Below are positions 1 to 9,852 of a stretch of 64,000 nt of DNA, piece after piece. Source of the DNA: Aporrectodea caliginosa (taxonomy: Eukaryota; Annelida; Clitellata; Crassiclitellata; Lumbricidae); assembly GCA_020284085.1 (NCBI GenBank), contig JACEVL010000083.1:1-64000 (forward strand), given 5' to 3'. Position 1 is the stretch's first letter, and every line of letters starts with the position of its first letter. The notes below the pieces were generated by a model. That model was not told the DNA's origin. It worked only from the letters and a program-made list of their open reading frames with translations, and searched no databases. Made by a program: the position numbers and the translations under genes.

Positions 1-546
1 CCGCCACAATCAGCGACGGACAAAGCCCACACCGCCGCCACAATCAGCGACGGACAAAGCCCACACCACCGCCACAATCAGCGACGGACAAAGCCCACAC
101 CGCCGCCACAATCAGCGACGGACAAAGCCCACACCGCCGCCACAATCAGCCGGGACAAACGGACAAAGCCCACCGCCGCCACAATCGACGGACAAAGCCC
201 ACACCGCCGCCACAATCAGCGACGGACAAAGCCCACACCGCCGCCACAATCAGCGACGGACAAAGCCCACACCACCGCCACAATCAGCGACGGACAAAGC
301 CCACACCGCCGCCACAATCAGCGACGGACAAAGCCCCCACCGCCGCCACAATCAGCGACACCGCCACAAAGACAAAAACCGCTGCCCCACACCGCCGCCA
401 CAATCAGCGACGGACAAGCTACCGCCGCCACTATCAGCGACGGACAATGCCCACACCGCCGTCGCCACCAGCGACGGACAAAGGCCACACCGCCGCCACA
501 ATCAGCGACCGACAAAGCCACCGCCGCCGCCACCACCGTCGGACAA
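1..546. repeat. 34-bp GC-rich minisatellite
   Basis: About 15 imperfect copies of a 34-bp unit lie head to tail; each contains the core CAATCAGCGACGGACAAAGC. The period is 34 bp, measured between successive ACAAT words at 6 and 40. Copies near 150-180 and 340-400 are truncated or shuffled, as in unequal crossing-over. The array starts at the window edge, so its true length is unknown. There are no unique spacers between units, so it is not a CRISPR array. Cys/Val-rich open frames on the minus strand are by-products of the repeat. Confidence 0.95.
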
Positions 547-690
547 AGCCCACAACACAAACACGCATCCGCAAACACACAAACACATACAAACATGCGA
601 ACACACACAAAGACATGCAAGCATACGAACGCACACAAACACACACAAAAACAAACGCATATACACAAACACGCACACAAAGATGACCAT
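547..690. repeat. CA-rich simple-sequence tract
   Basis: This degenerate (ACAC/ACAA)-rich stretch directly follows the 34-bp minisatellite. It is low complexity, with no coding signal. Confidence 0.8.
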
Positions 691-1318
691 AGCATGTCTG
701 CTGAAATTCAGGATGAGACGGATTCCATCTCTCATAGCTGAATCCAATTCCTAAAAATCTTCCTAAGTTACATAGTGCTGATTCTAGACAACAAATCTAG
801 TGAGCAGGGCAACAACGGGTTCTTAAGAGCGAAAAATCAGAAAGTGTACAAAATTAAAAGTTAAACTCTACAAAACTAAAACCCTAGACAGAAAATAAAA
901 GGAAAACTGAATGGGGACGTTTATGTCTATGCTGCACTTTTCAACACCAGTTAACAAGGTAACGTAACCTTACAGGGAGGAGGAGGGTGTTGTTGGTACA
1001 GAGGAAGGTGGCTGAGGGTGGAAGGCAGAACGATCAGCAGAAGGATGATGACGGATGGTGGCTGAAGATGGCTGTTGGTGTCGATGTCGGCAGGAGGGTT
1101 CTGGAGGATGATGACGACGACGACTGATGGAAGACGGTAGGAGGGATGACGACGGATGTAGGCAGGCAGGCAGGACAGACCTGTAAAACAAGAACCATCA
1201 GTCAGAAACCAGCAATAAAAACTTTCCTACCAGTGCTTAACAATACCTTAAACACTTCTGCACTATTATTGCCTTTCGAATTTACCTCATTCCCTTCAGA
1301 TGTAGAAGTAAAGTATGT
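691..1318. other. intergenic, no gene recognised
   Basis: The stretch is AT-rich to about 960 and then G/GA-rich (about 975-1170). I see no conserved frame, splice pattern or element boundary in it. Confidence 0.5.
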
Positions 1319-1327
1319 ATGGAAGAA

Positions 1328-1626
1328 GGGTCCACGTCAAATGGTTCACGGACAAAAGGTTCACGACAAATGGTTCTCTGCCAAAAGGTTCACGACACAA
1401 GGTTCACGACAAAAGGTAGACGACAATAGGTTGACATAAAATAATTTAGCAACCTAAACTACGGGTTTGCCATTATAAGTAGACCTATACTACGATTAGA
1501 TTACTTATTTTAAATGTGCCTCTGATTTGTTGATAAGCTACTTGTTATGAACCTCTTGTCGTCAACCTTTTGTCCGTGAACCTTTTGTCGGTGAACCATT
1601 TGCGGTGAACCATTTGTCGTGACACC
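1328..1626. mobile_element. MULE-like TIR element with 9-bp TSD
   Basis: The 299-bp element is flanked by identical 9-bp direct repeats ATGGAAGAA (1319-1327 and 1627-1635). Its ends are inverted: GG(G)TCCACGTCAAATGG on the left and the complement of GGTGTCACGACAAATGG on the right. Both arms (about 1328-1437 and 1549-1626) consist of short reiterated units of the type GGTTCACGACAAA, so the element can fold back on itself. There is no coding capacity. A 9-bp TSD with GG termini is characteristic of Mutator-like elements; foldback elements are the alternative. Confidence 0.8.
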
Positions 1627-1713
1627 ATGGAAGAAATACACTTCTGGCTAGTAATTATAGCAACTTGCAAAACATTTGCCAATGCAGTGATTGAGGTAGA
1701 TGAGTGATATGCA

Positions 1714-4700
1714 CTACCCGTCTTTCCTTCCCTCTTTCTGCAAGAGCTTGGAAACTAATCTGATTGTGGTTTCCAGGAGTGCTTCTGAGTTTTTCCTAAA
1801 GTGGTGCAATATAAACCTGTGATAACGACTGCCTGTAAATGAGGACAGTTTTGACAGCAAATGTTTAGTTTGAAGCAACAAATTTATTTCAAATACCTCT
1901 ATATACTGGTGGAACAGCAGGTCAGATATGATGAGCAAGGCGATCATCTTTCTCGAGCCGAAACTCCCTGGAATACAAATGAAGCAATTTGTAATTGTTG
2001 CTAGAGTCTCTCAGATCAACAAATTCATTCGTATGCAATAATCTTTCCTAAAATATAACACTGGAATGGAAAACCGAGTACACGATTACCAAGTTCTTAC
2101 AGTAAATAATGCTTCCCGAGTTTCTCACAACAATTTGAGGCACATTCATTTTTATTACTAAATTGTGGTCTGTCATATTTTTTGCAGCCACGTATTTGTG
2201 CATAAGTATTCTTTATTAAACTGGTTCCAGAAGAGCCGTTCTCTGGTGTACAGACCTCGTAAGACAAATACAAAATTAATATCAATACAACTACAGTGCC
2301 ATTCTTCCTATAAATGTTTTCCTCATATTACTGTCAGTAAAAATCAAGTCCTATGCACAAGTACACAAGTGAGCTAAGACCGAGGCCACACGGTTTCCTC
2401 CTCCCAACCAAGGACGATCGAAATTTCATATCACGTGTATTATTTAAAAACATCTACTAAATACATTATCTCCGGTCTATACCATATTGGTTACCCTAAC
2501 TAACATTGCCACCAGCCTATAATTCTTCCTTAGTTAGAGCAGAGATAATATTTGCTATCTCAACCCATTTAATAACTAACTGTCAGAGCTTAGACAATTT
2601 TTCCTATATGTTACCTGTAACAAGTTGCGACCTGTCAGCTTGGTGTTGTGAATAAACGAAATTGATTGATTGATTGATTGATTGACATGTAAATTATTGC
2701 GGTCATGCCATCTTAAGACAAAGAATTCTAGATCTCCTTGATTGCCATCTGAGGTTCTTAAAAGGCCATTTACCAACAATCTGTGAAATTTTAAACTACC
2801 TGGGTAATGATTGGTTATGCATTCAATTCACCTCAATACACTCAAACTCAATAAGAAATAACGAGTTCTGAGGTATTTCTTTTGGTCTATCCACAAAACG
2901 GGTCTAGGACATTCCCCCTCCCTCCAGGACAATTCCCCCCGGACGTTTCCCCCGAAGTTGGACTGATGAAAATAATTCTCTACTTCAGTAGAAGTTGGAC
3001 TGATGAAAGAAATTATTTTTCTTAAATCGAAGCTGGATTGAGGAAACAAATTCTATGGTTAAAAAGAAGTTGGATTGACGAAAGAAATTCTATTCTGAAA
3101 TAGAAGCTGGATTTATGAAGAAACTTCTGTGTTTACATAGAAATTGGATTGATGAAAGAACTTTTTTGCTTAAATGGAAGTTGGATTGATGAAAGAAGGT
3201 CTTTGCTTCAATAGAATTCGGGTTAATGACAGTTATCATTGACAATGATAGAGTTACCTACTTACTGTTCGGAGGGGGGAATATCAGAGGGGAAATGTCT
3301 GGGGAATTGTCCGGATACCCCACAAAACAATCCAACTTTGGGTGCTTTAGTCAAACACTTTTACTTTATTTTATAAAGTCGTTAAAATTGAAGTTACCTG
3401 GAACATCGAATGGCAGGATGTCCGTGCCTGTAACAGAAAATATAAAGTTTTTAATCTGCTGAATGCCAATTTATATAGCATCTGCAGTAGCAAGCTACTT
3501 CTAGGGTGCTTTACCAAGTGCCTGATATAGGCTTATAATGCCTGAAGTGGGCCTGACAATCTGGAATGGGCTTGCTCTGCAGCTGTCTCCATCGTAGGAG
3601 CTCTTCACTTGTATTCTATATCTCTCTGAGATCTATTCTTTTCAGCTGTAATTGATCGATTGATATAAGTAGCATGCTATATATACACAGTAATATTTAA
3701 CTGACCGCTCAAACTGTGTAGTCCTTGGTTCGTCCAGGTCTCTTTGGATCCCTGCTCCTTTTGGGGTGCCCCAGGGTTCTGTCCTGGGCCCACTGCTATA
3801 CCTTCTTTATACTGCTGATGTCTGCCCCTTGCTGGCGTCTCAGAGGCTTCTGCACCAACTATTTGCCGATGATGTGCAAGCCTACATCCACACCCATTCG
3901 GCGGATGCGGTGGCTACTGTAAGCCAGATGTGTCTGACTATGGATGTCCTCTCTTCTTGGATGGCCTTCAATCGGCTACTCTTAAATCCCTGTAAAACAC
4001 AACTTATTTGGCTGGGTGGCCGTAGGCAACTTCAGGGTATCGACTTTTCCCAACTTACCTTGCTCTTTCCTCACATAACCTTTTCCGTCACAGTTCGTGA
4101 TCTGGGGCTTACTCTGGGGCTTACTCTTGACTCTGAGCTTACTTTGTCTCAACATGTGAACCTGGTTGCACGAAGTTGTTATTATCAGCTTCGTCAGCTT
4201 CGAGTGGTCTCTCGCTCTCTCTCTCATGATGCGGTCGTGGTGCTTGTTCACGCCTTTGTTACCAGTCGAATTGACAACTGTTGCTCCCTACTTGCTGGCT
4301 TTCGTCTTCGGGTTCTGGGGCGACTAGATCGAGTTCTACGCTCGGCTGCTCGTCTCATTGGACGACTTCCTAAGTTCTCTCCTGTCTCTGCATACATACG
4401 TGATGTGTTGCACTGGATGCCTATCTCTCAGCGGATCTCATACCGCACTGCTGCTGTGGTTTCTCGCTGCGTTCTTGGCTGTGCTCCATCTTACTTGCGT
4501 TATCTTTGCCGCCCAGTGTCCGACGTTGCAGCGCGTCGGGCACTTCGTTCTACGACGAGGGGTGAGCTCCTAGTTCCACGGGCACGCTTGGCTATTAAGC
4601 AGCGCCGTGCTTTTTCGGTTGTGAGACCTTCCACCTGGAATGACCTCCCGCTTAAGCTCCGCTCTTTACTTGTGAGCCAACCAGCAGGATTCTACAAGTC

Positions 4701-5865
4701 CCTCAAGTTTTTTTTCTTTAGTCGTGGCTGGGCCGGGAGCGCTTCCGAGTAGCTTCTTTGAAGAGGCGCTATATAAATGCTCTGAATGAATGAATGAATG
4801 AACATAATATATGTATATTATGGACATAAGTAGCTTGCTAAATATGATATATAAACAAATAACTTGCTACTGATAAAAATTGTCATAATCAGAATAACAA
4901 ACATAATTTAGTTATAAAGTAATTAAAATGACAATTACCAAAGTCTAGACTGTCCAAAAGGCATCCAGAGCATGATGAAGACGACGTGGACGCCACAGGC
5001 CCTGTAACAGAAATGATAAAAATAAGTCCCATAATTTCCATCTGCATTTTACTGTACAGTAAATATGGTCAATTTACGTAGAAATGCACAGAGCAAACTG
5101 CATGACAGATGTTTGATGATAACTGTTTGCTGAAAGGGTTAAAAATCGTCTTGCCATCAGTAAATGTAATATGGAAAAGGGGCAACCCTGCAATAGCGGA
5201 TTATTTTATCCTTTAGGGCTGTCCTGTTGACGGCATCAGCAGATTAACATTTTTTCTTTTAAATGACTGATTGTTAATATTAATTGTGCTGTTGTTGATT
5301 CAATCAACAGCTGATTGATTGATTGATTGATTGATTTACTTTACCTTGTAGCCCAAGGAAAAAGCTGGGCAATGATGCACCCAATGCCATTCCAGGACTT
5401 ATCAGAGTGGAAAACATGAAAATATTAGGGGTAATGCTATCATAACAACTTGGTTTCGACTTACACGTTAACACCATTATCATCAATACAAGGCCAGACA
5501 ATCAATGTAATGGTTTGTCAGGTCCAAAGCTAAAAGACGTCGTCAGTGCAACTACAGTTGCATAGATGTTGTATGCGTCTCCTGTCTGCATGGTGGGGGT
5601 TCGTTGATTTGCTCTATAGGTAGCCTACGGTAACTAAAAGCAATCATAATACGTTAGATATCATATTTCTGGTCAAGCTCAGCATCTTTTCCGACGGTCC
5701 TACGTACGATAATCCACGAGCTAATATTGCTTTTCGCTGTAAAACTAATTGCTCTTGTAAAGAAATTTTGCATCTGTCATGCAACGGTTTCAACTAGAGT
5801 TCAGAGCAGCGTCAAACAATTCAGAATTTTTTGGTCAACTTACGATCGACGCAGTCGGCGACCAT
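1714..5865 (-). CDS. candidate four-exon gene, unidentified 122-aa protein
   Basis: I do not recognise the product. Four minus-strand segments join in consistent phase 1: 5865-5844 (ATG, 7 codons plus 1 nt), 5001-4939 (63 nt), 3427-3398 (30 nt) and 1967-1714 (ending TAG). Splice sites look good: donors gtaagt, gtaatt and gtaact; acceptors ctgttacag twice and tgtattccag. The spliced frame is 369 nt with no internal stop. The N-terminal third is Ser/Cys-rich (ASTSSSSCSG) and then acidic-hydrophobic (LDFGTDILPFDVP). The C-terminal 80 residues are rich in Leu/Ile and basic residues (EINLLLQTKHLLSKL, RLVSKLLQKEGRKDG) and look alpha-helical, perhaps a coiled coil. The ATG context is only fair. The last intron hosts a 421-bp TIR element and intron 2 an L2-like insertion. 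The model rests on splice logic alone, without homology or transcript support; the last exon is the safest part. Confidence 0.5.
2640..2690 (+). repeat. retroposon 3' end with (TTGA)n tail
   Basis: A GTTGTGAATAAACG segment runs into five copies of ATTG/TTGA. The same kind of tail ends the repeat at 5141-5337. It is probably the end of a truncated non-LTR retroposon. Confidence 0.5.
2900..3320. mobile_element. 421-bp TIR element built from 37-bp tandem units
   Basis: CACAAAAC is duplicated at 2892-2899 and 3321-3328 (8 bp; a 9-bp register is also possible). The ends are C/G-rich inverted repeats: GGACATTCCCC and GGACAATTCCCC words on the left, their complements on the right (about 3265-3320). 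The interior from 2954 to about 3213 is seven diverged copies of a 37-38-bp unit starting GAAGTTGGATTGATGAAAGA. There is no coding capacity. It lies in the last intron of the minus-strand candidate gene. MULE-like or hAT-like origin is undecided. Confidence 0.75.
3690..4803 (+). mobile_element. 5'-truncated L2/CR1-like retrotransposon, RT C-terminal part open
   Basis: The frame is open from about 3692 through a stop at 4752 (over 350 residues; the longest ATG-initiated part is 3766-4752, 328 aa). It shows the reverse-transcriptase motifs GVPQGSVLGPLLY and the catalytic LFADDVQAY, then a thumb and C-terminal region with RIDNCCSLL, LHWMPISQRISYR and TWNDLPLKLR, ending FFFSRGWAGSASE. After the stop comes the 3' end GAAGAGGCGCTATATAAATG and a (TGAA)n tail to about 4803. 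The endonuclease and N-terminal RT are missing, so it is a dead 5'-truncated copy, but the uninterrupted frame implies a fairly recent insertion. The microsatellite tail and terminal motif are typical of L2/CR1-clade elements. Confidence 0.85.
5141..5337 (+). repeat. dispersed retroposon copy A with (ATTG)n tail
   Basis: About 195 bp closely match, in opposite orientation, the segment 60431-60617. Shared words include TCTTGCCATCAGTAAATGTA, GCTGTCCTGTTGACGGCATC and GTTGTTGATTCAATCA. The element ends in (ATTG)n at about 5310-5337. No reading frame is visible. It is probably a 3' fragment or a SINE-like retroposon. Confidence 0.8.
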
Positions 5866-6692
5866 GCAGCCCGTCGGAAGAATCTGGCAACTCGAGACAC
5901 ATTAACGTATTTAACCAGAAAATAGAAAATAAGAGAACAAAGACCGAGCCACGAATCTCACAAGACGCACGAAACTAACTCCGACAGAAGGCGTATCGAA
6001 GGAAGTCGACACCGTCGCTAAGATCCGGATGACGTCAGCTGGGTATTGTGAGGAATTTGACAAATTTCTACCTCGGGTACATAGGCGGAAGGCTCTGATA
6101 CAATACAATACAGTTAGAAATTTATGGCGCGCTTCAACAACACAAGTCTTGCACGAAAGCGCGTTTGCGCGGTGTTCTTAGAGCATGTAATGAGAACAGA
6201 TGAGTTTTTTAATTTTGATTTAAATCTGGTAGCAAGTGAACATTGACGGATTGTAGCCAGTGGCGTAACAGCCATATAACGAGGGTGGACAAAGTCCAGG
6301 GGCCCCCGAGGTCCGAAGGGCCCCCGAGGTCTGAAGGACCTCCAAACTTTTTTAAGTGAGTTCAGCAAGGAACTTGAAACAACAAAAACTGTGTTGGACA
6401 TAGGCCTACTCAAACTCATATCGAGCGCTTACATCACGTCATCTCTATGCCGGAATTGGCTACTGCCTGTGTGCTGTTTGCAGTGCCGGCGCTAGGGCCC
6501 CCCGAACCCCCCGGTCGGGGGGGGGGCCTCCAGTTTGTTAGGGGCCTCCAAATTTAGCTGATCATTAAGCCTATTTGTGAGTTGAGGGGCCTCCAGTTTG
6601 TTCGGGGCCTCCAAATTTAGCTGATCATTAAGCCTATTTGTGACCGTTTGTTTCTGAAACCCAAGCACCGGATTATATATCTATAAGCAAAA

Positions 6693-7115
6693 TTGACAAT
6701 TTATACGCTGGAACGTGAACTAGAACTAGAAGCCAATGAAGACTTCCTACACAGGTATCGTGAACCTGGATTTGAATCTGCTATTACAAGTGCACAGGAA
6801 ATTGCAGAAGAAATGCAGGTGAGCACCACTCTCCCTGAAATGAGAAACCGACGCAGAAAAGCTCAGTTTGACTACGAATGTGCAGATGAAATGAATAGAC
6901 TTAGGCTACATCCGAGCAGCGATTTAAGGCAGATTTCTTCTACAAACTTCTGGATCAGGCGCTGGTTTCAGTTCAGTCATGACGGTTCCAGCAGATCAAG
7001 GATTGGAACAGCATCTTTGGATTTCTGTGTCGTTATGACACACTCGTTAAAATACACGACACCAATCAACTGCAAAAACATTGTCTTTATCTCTTTCAGA
7101 AGATGGGAGACATAG
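6693..7115 (+). pseudogene. hAT transposase remnant, central part
   Basis: The frame keeps YREPGFESAITSAQEIAEEM and RRRKAQFDYECADEMN, which resemble the central part of the hAT transposases related to zinc-finger MYM-type protein 1 (established family pattern, recalled and not searched). The N-terminal zinc finger and the catalytic RNase H core are not visible. The frame runs into unrelated sequence after about residue 50-60. It lies inside the 1261-bp hAT element. Confidence 0.6.
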
Positions 7116-7145
7116 AAACAAATGAACTTCTAATGGAGATTTCAC

Positions 7146-7210
7146 GTTTTGTTGCAGTCTTTCGTCGAGACAATCAGGCTGATTGTCTCGACGAAAGACT
7201 GCAACAAAAC
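7146..7210. repeat. perfect 31-bp inverted repeat (hairpin) inside the hAT element
   Basis: The left arm 7146-7176 and right arm 7180-7210 are exact reverse complements, separated by the 3-nt loop GGC. The arms start GTTTTGTTGCAGTCTTTCGT. The arms correspond to transposase-derived sequence, so the structure looks like a local foldback duplication. Confidence 0.95.
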
Positions 7211-7310
7211 AGCTAACAACAGCACGAAACTTTCTAGTATTTCTACAGTACATTTATGTGAATGAACTTCATGACTTTTATCCCATGGCAATCTGTCAAT
7301 TGCACTGAGG

Positions 7311-7523
7311 ATTCTTCTGACCACCCCAGTAACAGTGGCGAGTGCTGAGAGCAGTTTCAGCACCCTGAAGCTAATTAAAACAGTTAATCGTTCCATGCTC
7401 AGCAGCAGGTTATCATCCCTGGCAATGATCTCAATTGAAAGTGAAACTGCCCGAAAGCTAAACTATGACGAGCTATTGGAACGATTCACAGAAAAGAAGG
7501 CGAGACGAAAACAGTGTTCTTGA
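7311..7523 (+). pseudogene. hAT transposase remnant, C-terminal dimerisation region
   Basis: The frame ends at a TGA at 7523 and contains VASAESSFSTLKLIKTVNR, then SRLSSLAMISIES. This matches the conserved C-terminal dimerisation motif of hAT transposases (A.AERSFS.LK.IK....... L..L..LSIE). It is 3' of and out of register with the central fragment, with the 31-bp hairpin between them. Confidence 0.85.
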
Positions 7524-7904
7524 GACATGAGCTCCATTTTCGATGCCAAGTAGGCCTATTGATACCTACATGTACTTTGTTGATTTAGCTGTTTCTGTTG
7601 TTGGTGAAAGAGCTGGATTTAAAGAGACAAAGAGACTGGACGTTCGATCAATCCCGTTTGCAGTGTATTTTTCGTAGTTATTAGGGAGGGGGCATCAAGT
7701 AAGGCTTTGGGGGGGCCTCCAGTACCCTAGCGCCGGCACTGGCTGTTTGCCGCTCTCAAAGTCACCCTAGGCCTATAGTATAATTGACTATCGTACTGTG
7801 CATGATGTAGTACTCTCTTCATGATTCTTCATTCAACACGTAGGCCTAATAATTTTTATCTATAGTTAGTGTACACTGGCTATGCGTGCAACTATAGTGA
7901 CTAT

Positions 7905-8312
7905 ATTGTATAGCATTGTATTGTATTGTATTTGGCTATTTTATAAAGCGTTTCTCGCAGCAAAAGCCTTTCAGAAGCGCTCCCAGTGCGAGCAACCCGA
8001 GGGAAAAGGCAGGATTTTAGCCTAGAAAAAGATGAGGAAAGACAAAGACTACCAGAAAGGATGGCGGAGCGGACCGATGGAGGAAGTCCATTCCACAGAA
8101 AAGGAACTATGCAGGCGAAGGATCTGGATTTAGCCATCGCTGTCCCGACACAGCCCTGGAACAAAAAGGTCAAGCCGATCAGAGGATCGAAGAGGACGCT
8201 GCGAAGTGGCAGAGAGTGGGCGAAGCATGAGATCGCAAAGTACGTACTTCGGAGCAACTTGCACCCATTCAGACGGGCAGCGGTGGTGAAGCAGGTGAAG
8301 TCATCCATTTAC
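7905..8312 (-). mobile_element. L2/CR1-like RT C-terminal fragment
   Basis: On the minus strand a frame gives FACIVPFLWNGLPPSVRSAI, then [20 protein letters not shown], and enters a 3' end with GCGCTTCTG, ATAAAGCG and a (TATTG)n tail at 7905-7933. WNGLPPSVR and the SASE terminus are typical of the end of L2-like ORF2. A closely related copy lies on the plus strand at 50840-51070. Confidence 0.8.
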
Positions 8313-8580
8313 TGAAATATGACCAGGGTCGAGGCAATGCAGGATCGCTACAGAATAAATTGTACAGTTACATTTCTCTGCTAAATCAATCGGACGGACG
8401 GACGGACGTGTCTTCCTATCGTATCTCATACTCTATGAATGTCTTTGTTAAAAACAGAGACAAGACTGTGTCTTCCACCCTGCCTTTATCTCTCATAGCC
8501 TCTCTCCGTCTCGCTCTCTTTCCGTTTCTGTCTGCCTAACTGTCTCTCTCTGTCGGAGCCTGCAGTATGCCTGCTGTCCG

Positions 8581-8716
8581 ACTGGACAAATAAGCCTTCT
8601 GTACGTATAGGTAGCCTACCTGCAGACAGAAAGACAAGCACACATGCAGATAGACTGGTCAAATAAGTCTTCTGTACGTATAGGTAGCCTACCTGCAGAC
8701 AGAGACAAGCAGATAG
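8581..8716. repeat. 73-bp direct duplication
   Basis: Two copies of about 60 bp start at 8581 and 8654 and share TTCTGTACGTATAGGTAGCC followed by TACCTGCAGACAG. They differ by a few substitutions and a small indel. Confidence 0.85.
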
Positions 8717-8889
8717 AATTCATTGTCGGCTGTAGGTCAATACAGTAATTATATGATCGTTAGAACTTTGCCAATTTGAACCCGACTGGTGACTGCATGT
8801 CTGCATTTTATATGTCTGTATGTATGTATCTATGTATGTGTATCAAACAAACAGACTAAAAGATATTCTAAAATTAAACACATAACAAC

Positions 8890-9050
8890 CAGTGGAGGCG
8901 CCAGGATTTCAGGTTTGGGGGCTAAAGCTCCAAGCCCTTCCCTTTTGTCCCCTCCTCCCTGTGATTTGCGGTGATTTCCCACTTTTTTGAGGGAGCTGAG
9001 CCGCAGTTAGGGGGGTCTAAGCCGACCCCTACCCCCTGGCGCCGCCACTG
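8890..9050. mobile_element. hAT MITE, 161 bp
   Basis: TIRs are CAGTGGAGGCGCCAGG and the complement of CAGTGGCGGCGCCAGG. A perfect 8-bp TSD ATAACAAC lies at 8882-8889 and 9051-9058. There is no coding capacity. It belongs to the same family as 9681-9844. Confidence 0.93.
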
Positions 9051-9055
9051 ATAAC

Positions 9056-9185
9056 AACTGCTGTAATAATTATTATTATATATGTTCGTAATGACATTTA
9101 ACATCATATAGGCTAGGACATAAATCTGAGTATAAATCGTGAAGGGGCGCTATATAAAATGTTCAGTTACATTACATACAGATAG
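9056..9185 (+). mobile_element. retroposon 3' end with GCGCTATATAAA motif
   Basis: A block containing ACATTTAACATCATATAGGC and then GTGAAGGGGCGCTATATAAA leads into an (ACATT)-rich tail. Related blocks occur at 14215-14345 and 42690-42745. It is probably the 3' end of an L2/CR1-like family. Confidence 0.6.
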
Positions 9186-9680
9186 GTAATTTATGCTTCA
9201 GTCTAATAAAGACAAACGCCAAAATGACGTAACGATTACGTCATCCTTTGTCTCAATCATAGATCTTGTCAGTCACAGAGCTCAGATGTCCAAGAAGAAA
9301 GACGCGTTCCAACGTTCTCCGAAAGTTTCACAAATCTGCTCTTATATTCATCGAAGTTGTTCCAAATTCTGCTACGCCAACTCTTGTTTCGATCTTTCTT
9401 CGTCGAAGGGTATCAGGTAAACCCAAAATAATTACAAAACAACGATTTTTCATCGAAATTATTTTGCAATTTAGAGATCGATCGAGTTAGCGATCTGTAA
9501 GCCACAACTCTTGAAGTAACTTGCCTCTTTTCGATTTGACTCGATAACTTCTGTAGCTCCACAATAAATTTATTTATTTTTGTGGGTATTTTTCTAAAGT
9601 TTCAGCTTTTTCATTTAAAAAATGCATCTTAATTTTAGTTGAGTAAGCTACGGAGACTGCGATTTATATTGCTCCGCAAT
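9186..9680 (+). other. possible exon then AT-rich spacer, no gene assigned
   Basis: Two overlapping open frames (9193-9420 and 9266-9490) precede a good donor-like site (ATCAG|gtaaac at about 9418). No homology is recognised and no downstream exon keeps a frame. It could be a noncoding transcript or nothing. Confidence 0.25.
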
Positions 9681-9844
9681 CAGTAGCGGCGCCAGGATTT
9701 CAGGTTTGGGGGCTAAAACCCCAATTCCTTCCCTTTCTCCCCTCATCTCTGGCATTGGCAGTGATTTCCCACTTTTGTTTGGGGGCTGAGCCGCCGATAG
9801 GGGGGGCTTCAGCCCACCCTAGCCCCATGCTGGCGCCGCCCCTG
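9681..9844. mobile_element. hAT MITE, 164 bp
   Basis: TIRs are CAGTAGCGGCGCCAGG and the complement of CAGGGGCGGCGCCAGC. A perfect TSD TCCGCAAT lies at 9673-9680 and 9845-9852. The interior matches the 8890-9050 MITE (GATTTCAGGTTTGGGGGCTA). Confidence 0.93.
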
Positions 9845-9852
9845 TCCGCAAT

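Larger units (their letters stand above)
6481..7741. mobile_element. hAT element (ZMYM1-type transposase remnant), 1261 bp
   Basis: The element has perfect 17-bp terminal inverted repeats (CAGTGCCGGCGCTAGGG at 6481; its complement ends at 7741) and a perfect 8-bp target-site duplication GCTGTTTG (6473-6480 and 7742-7749). Both features define hAT superfamily transposons. The interior carries broken transposase pieces, annotated separately, so the element is non-autonomous. GC-rich subterminal stretches (GGGGCCTCCAGTTTGTT) are repeated at 6521-6620. Confidence 0.95.

Noticed and set aside
1..546. CRISPR-like direct repeats
   Set aside because: Units are contiguous with no unique spacers, and the genome is eukaryotic. 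It is a minisatellite.
318..747. Cys/Val-rich open frames on the minus strand
   Set aside because: They are translations of the minisatellite and the CA-rich tract, with no independent coding signal.
2097..2285. Cys-containing minus-strand frame (CCEKLGKHYLL at its end)
   Set aside because: It could be an exon, but no acceptor/donor pair fits the phase of the neighbouring candidate exons and no family is recognised.
6114..6419. 101-residue minus-strand frame and a CAGTGGCGTAAC hAT-like terminus at about 6251
   Set aside because: The frame has no family resemblance, and no matching second terminus or TSD was found for the terminus-like word.
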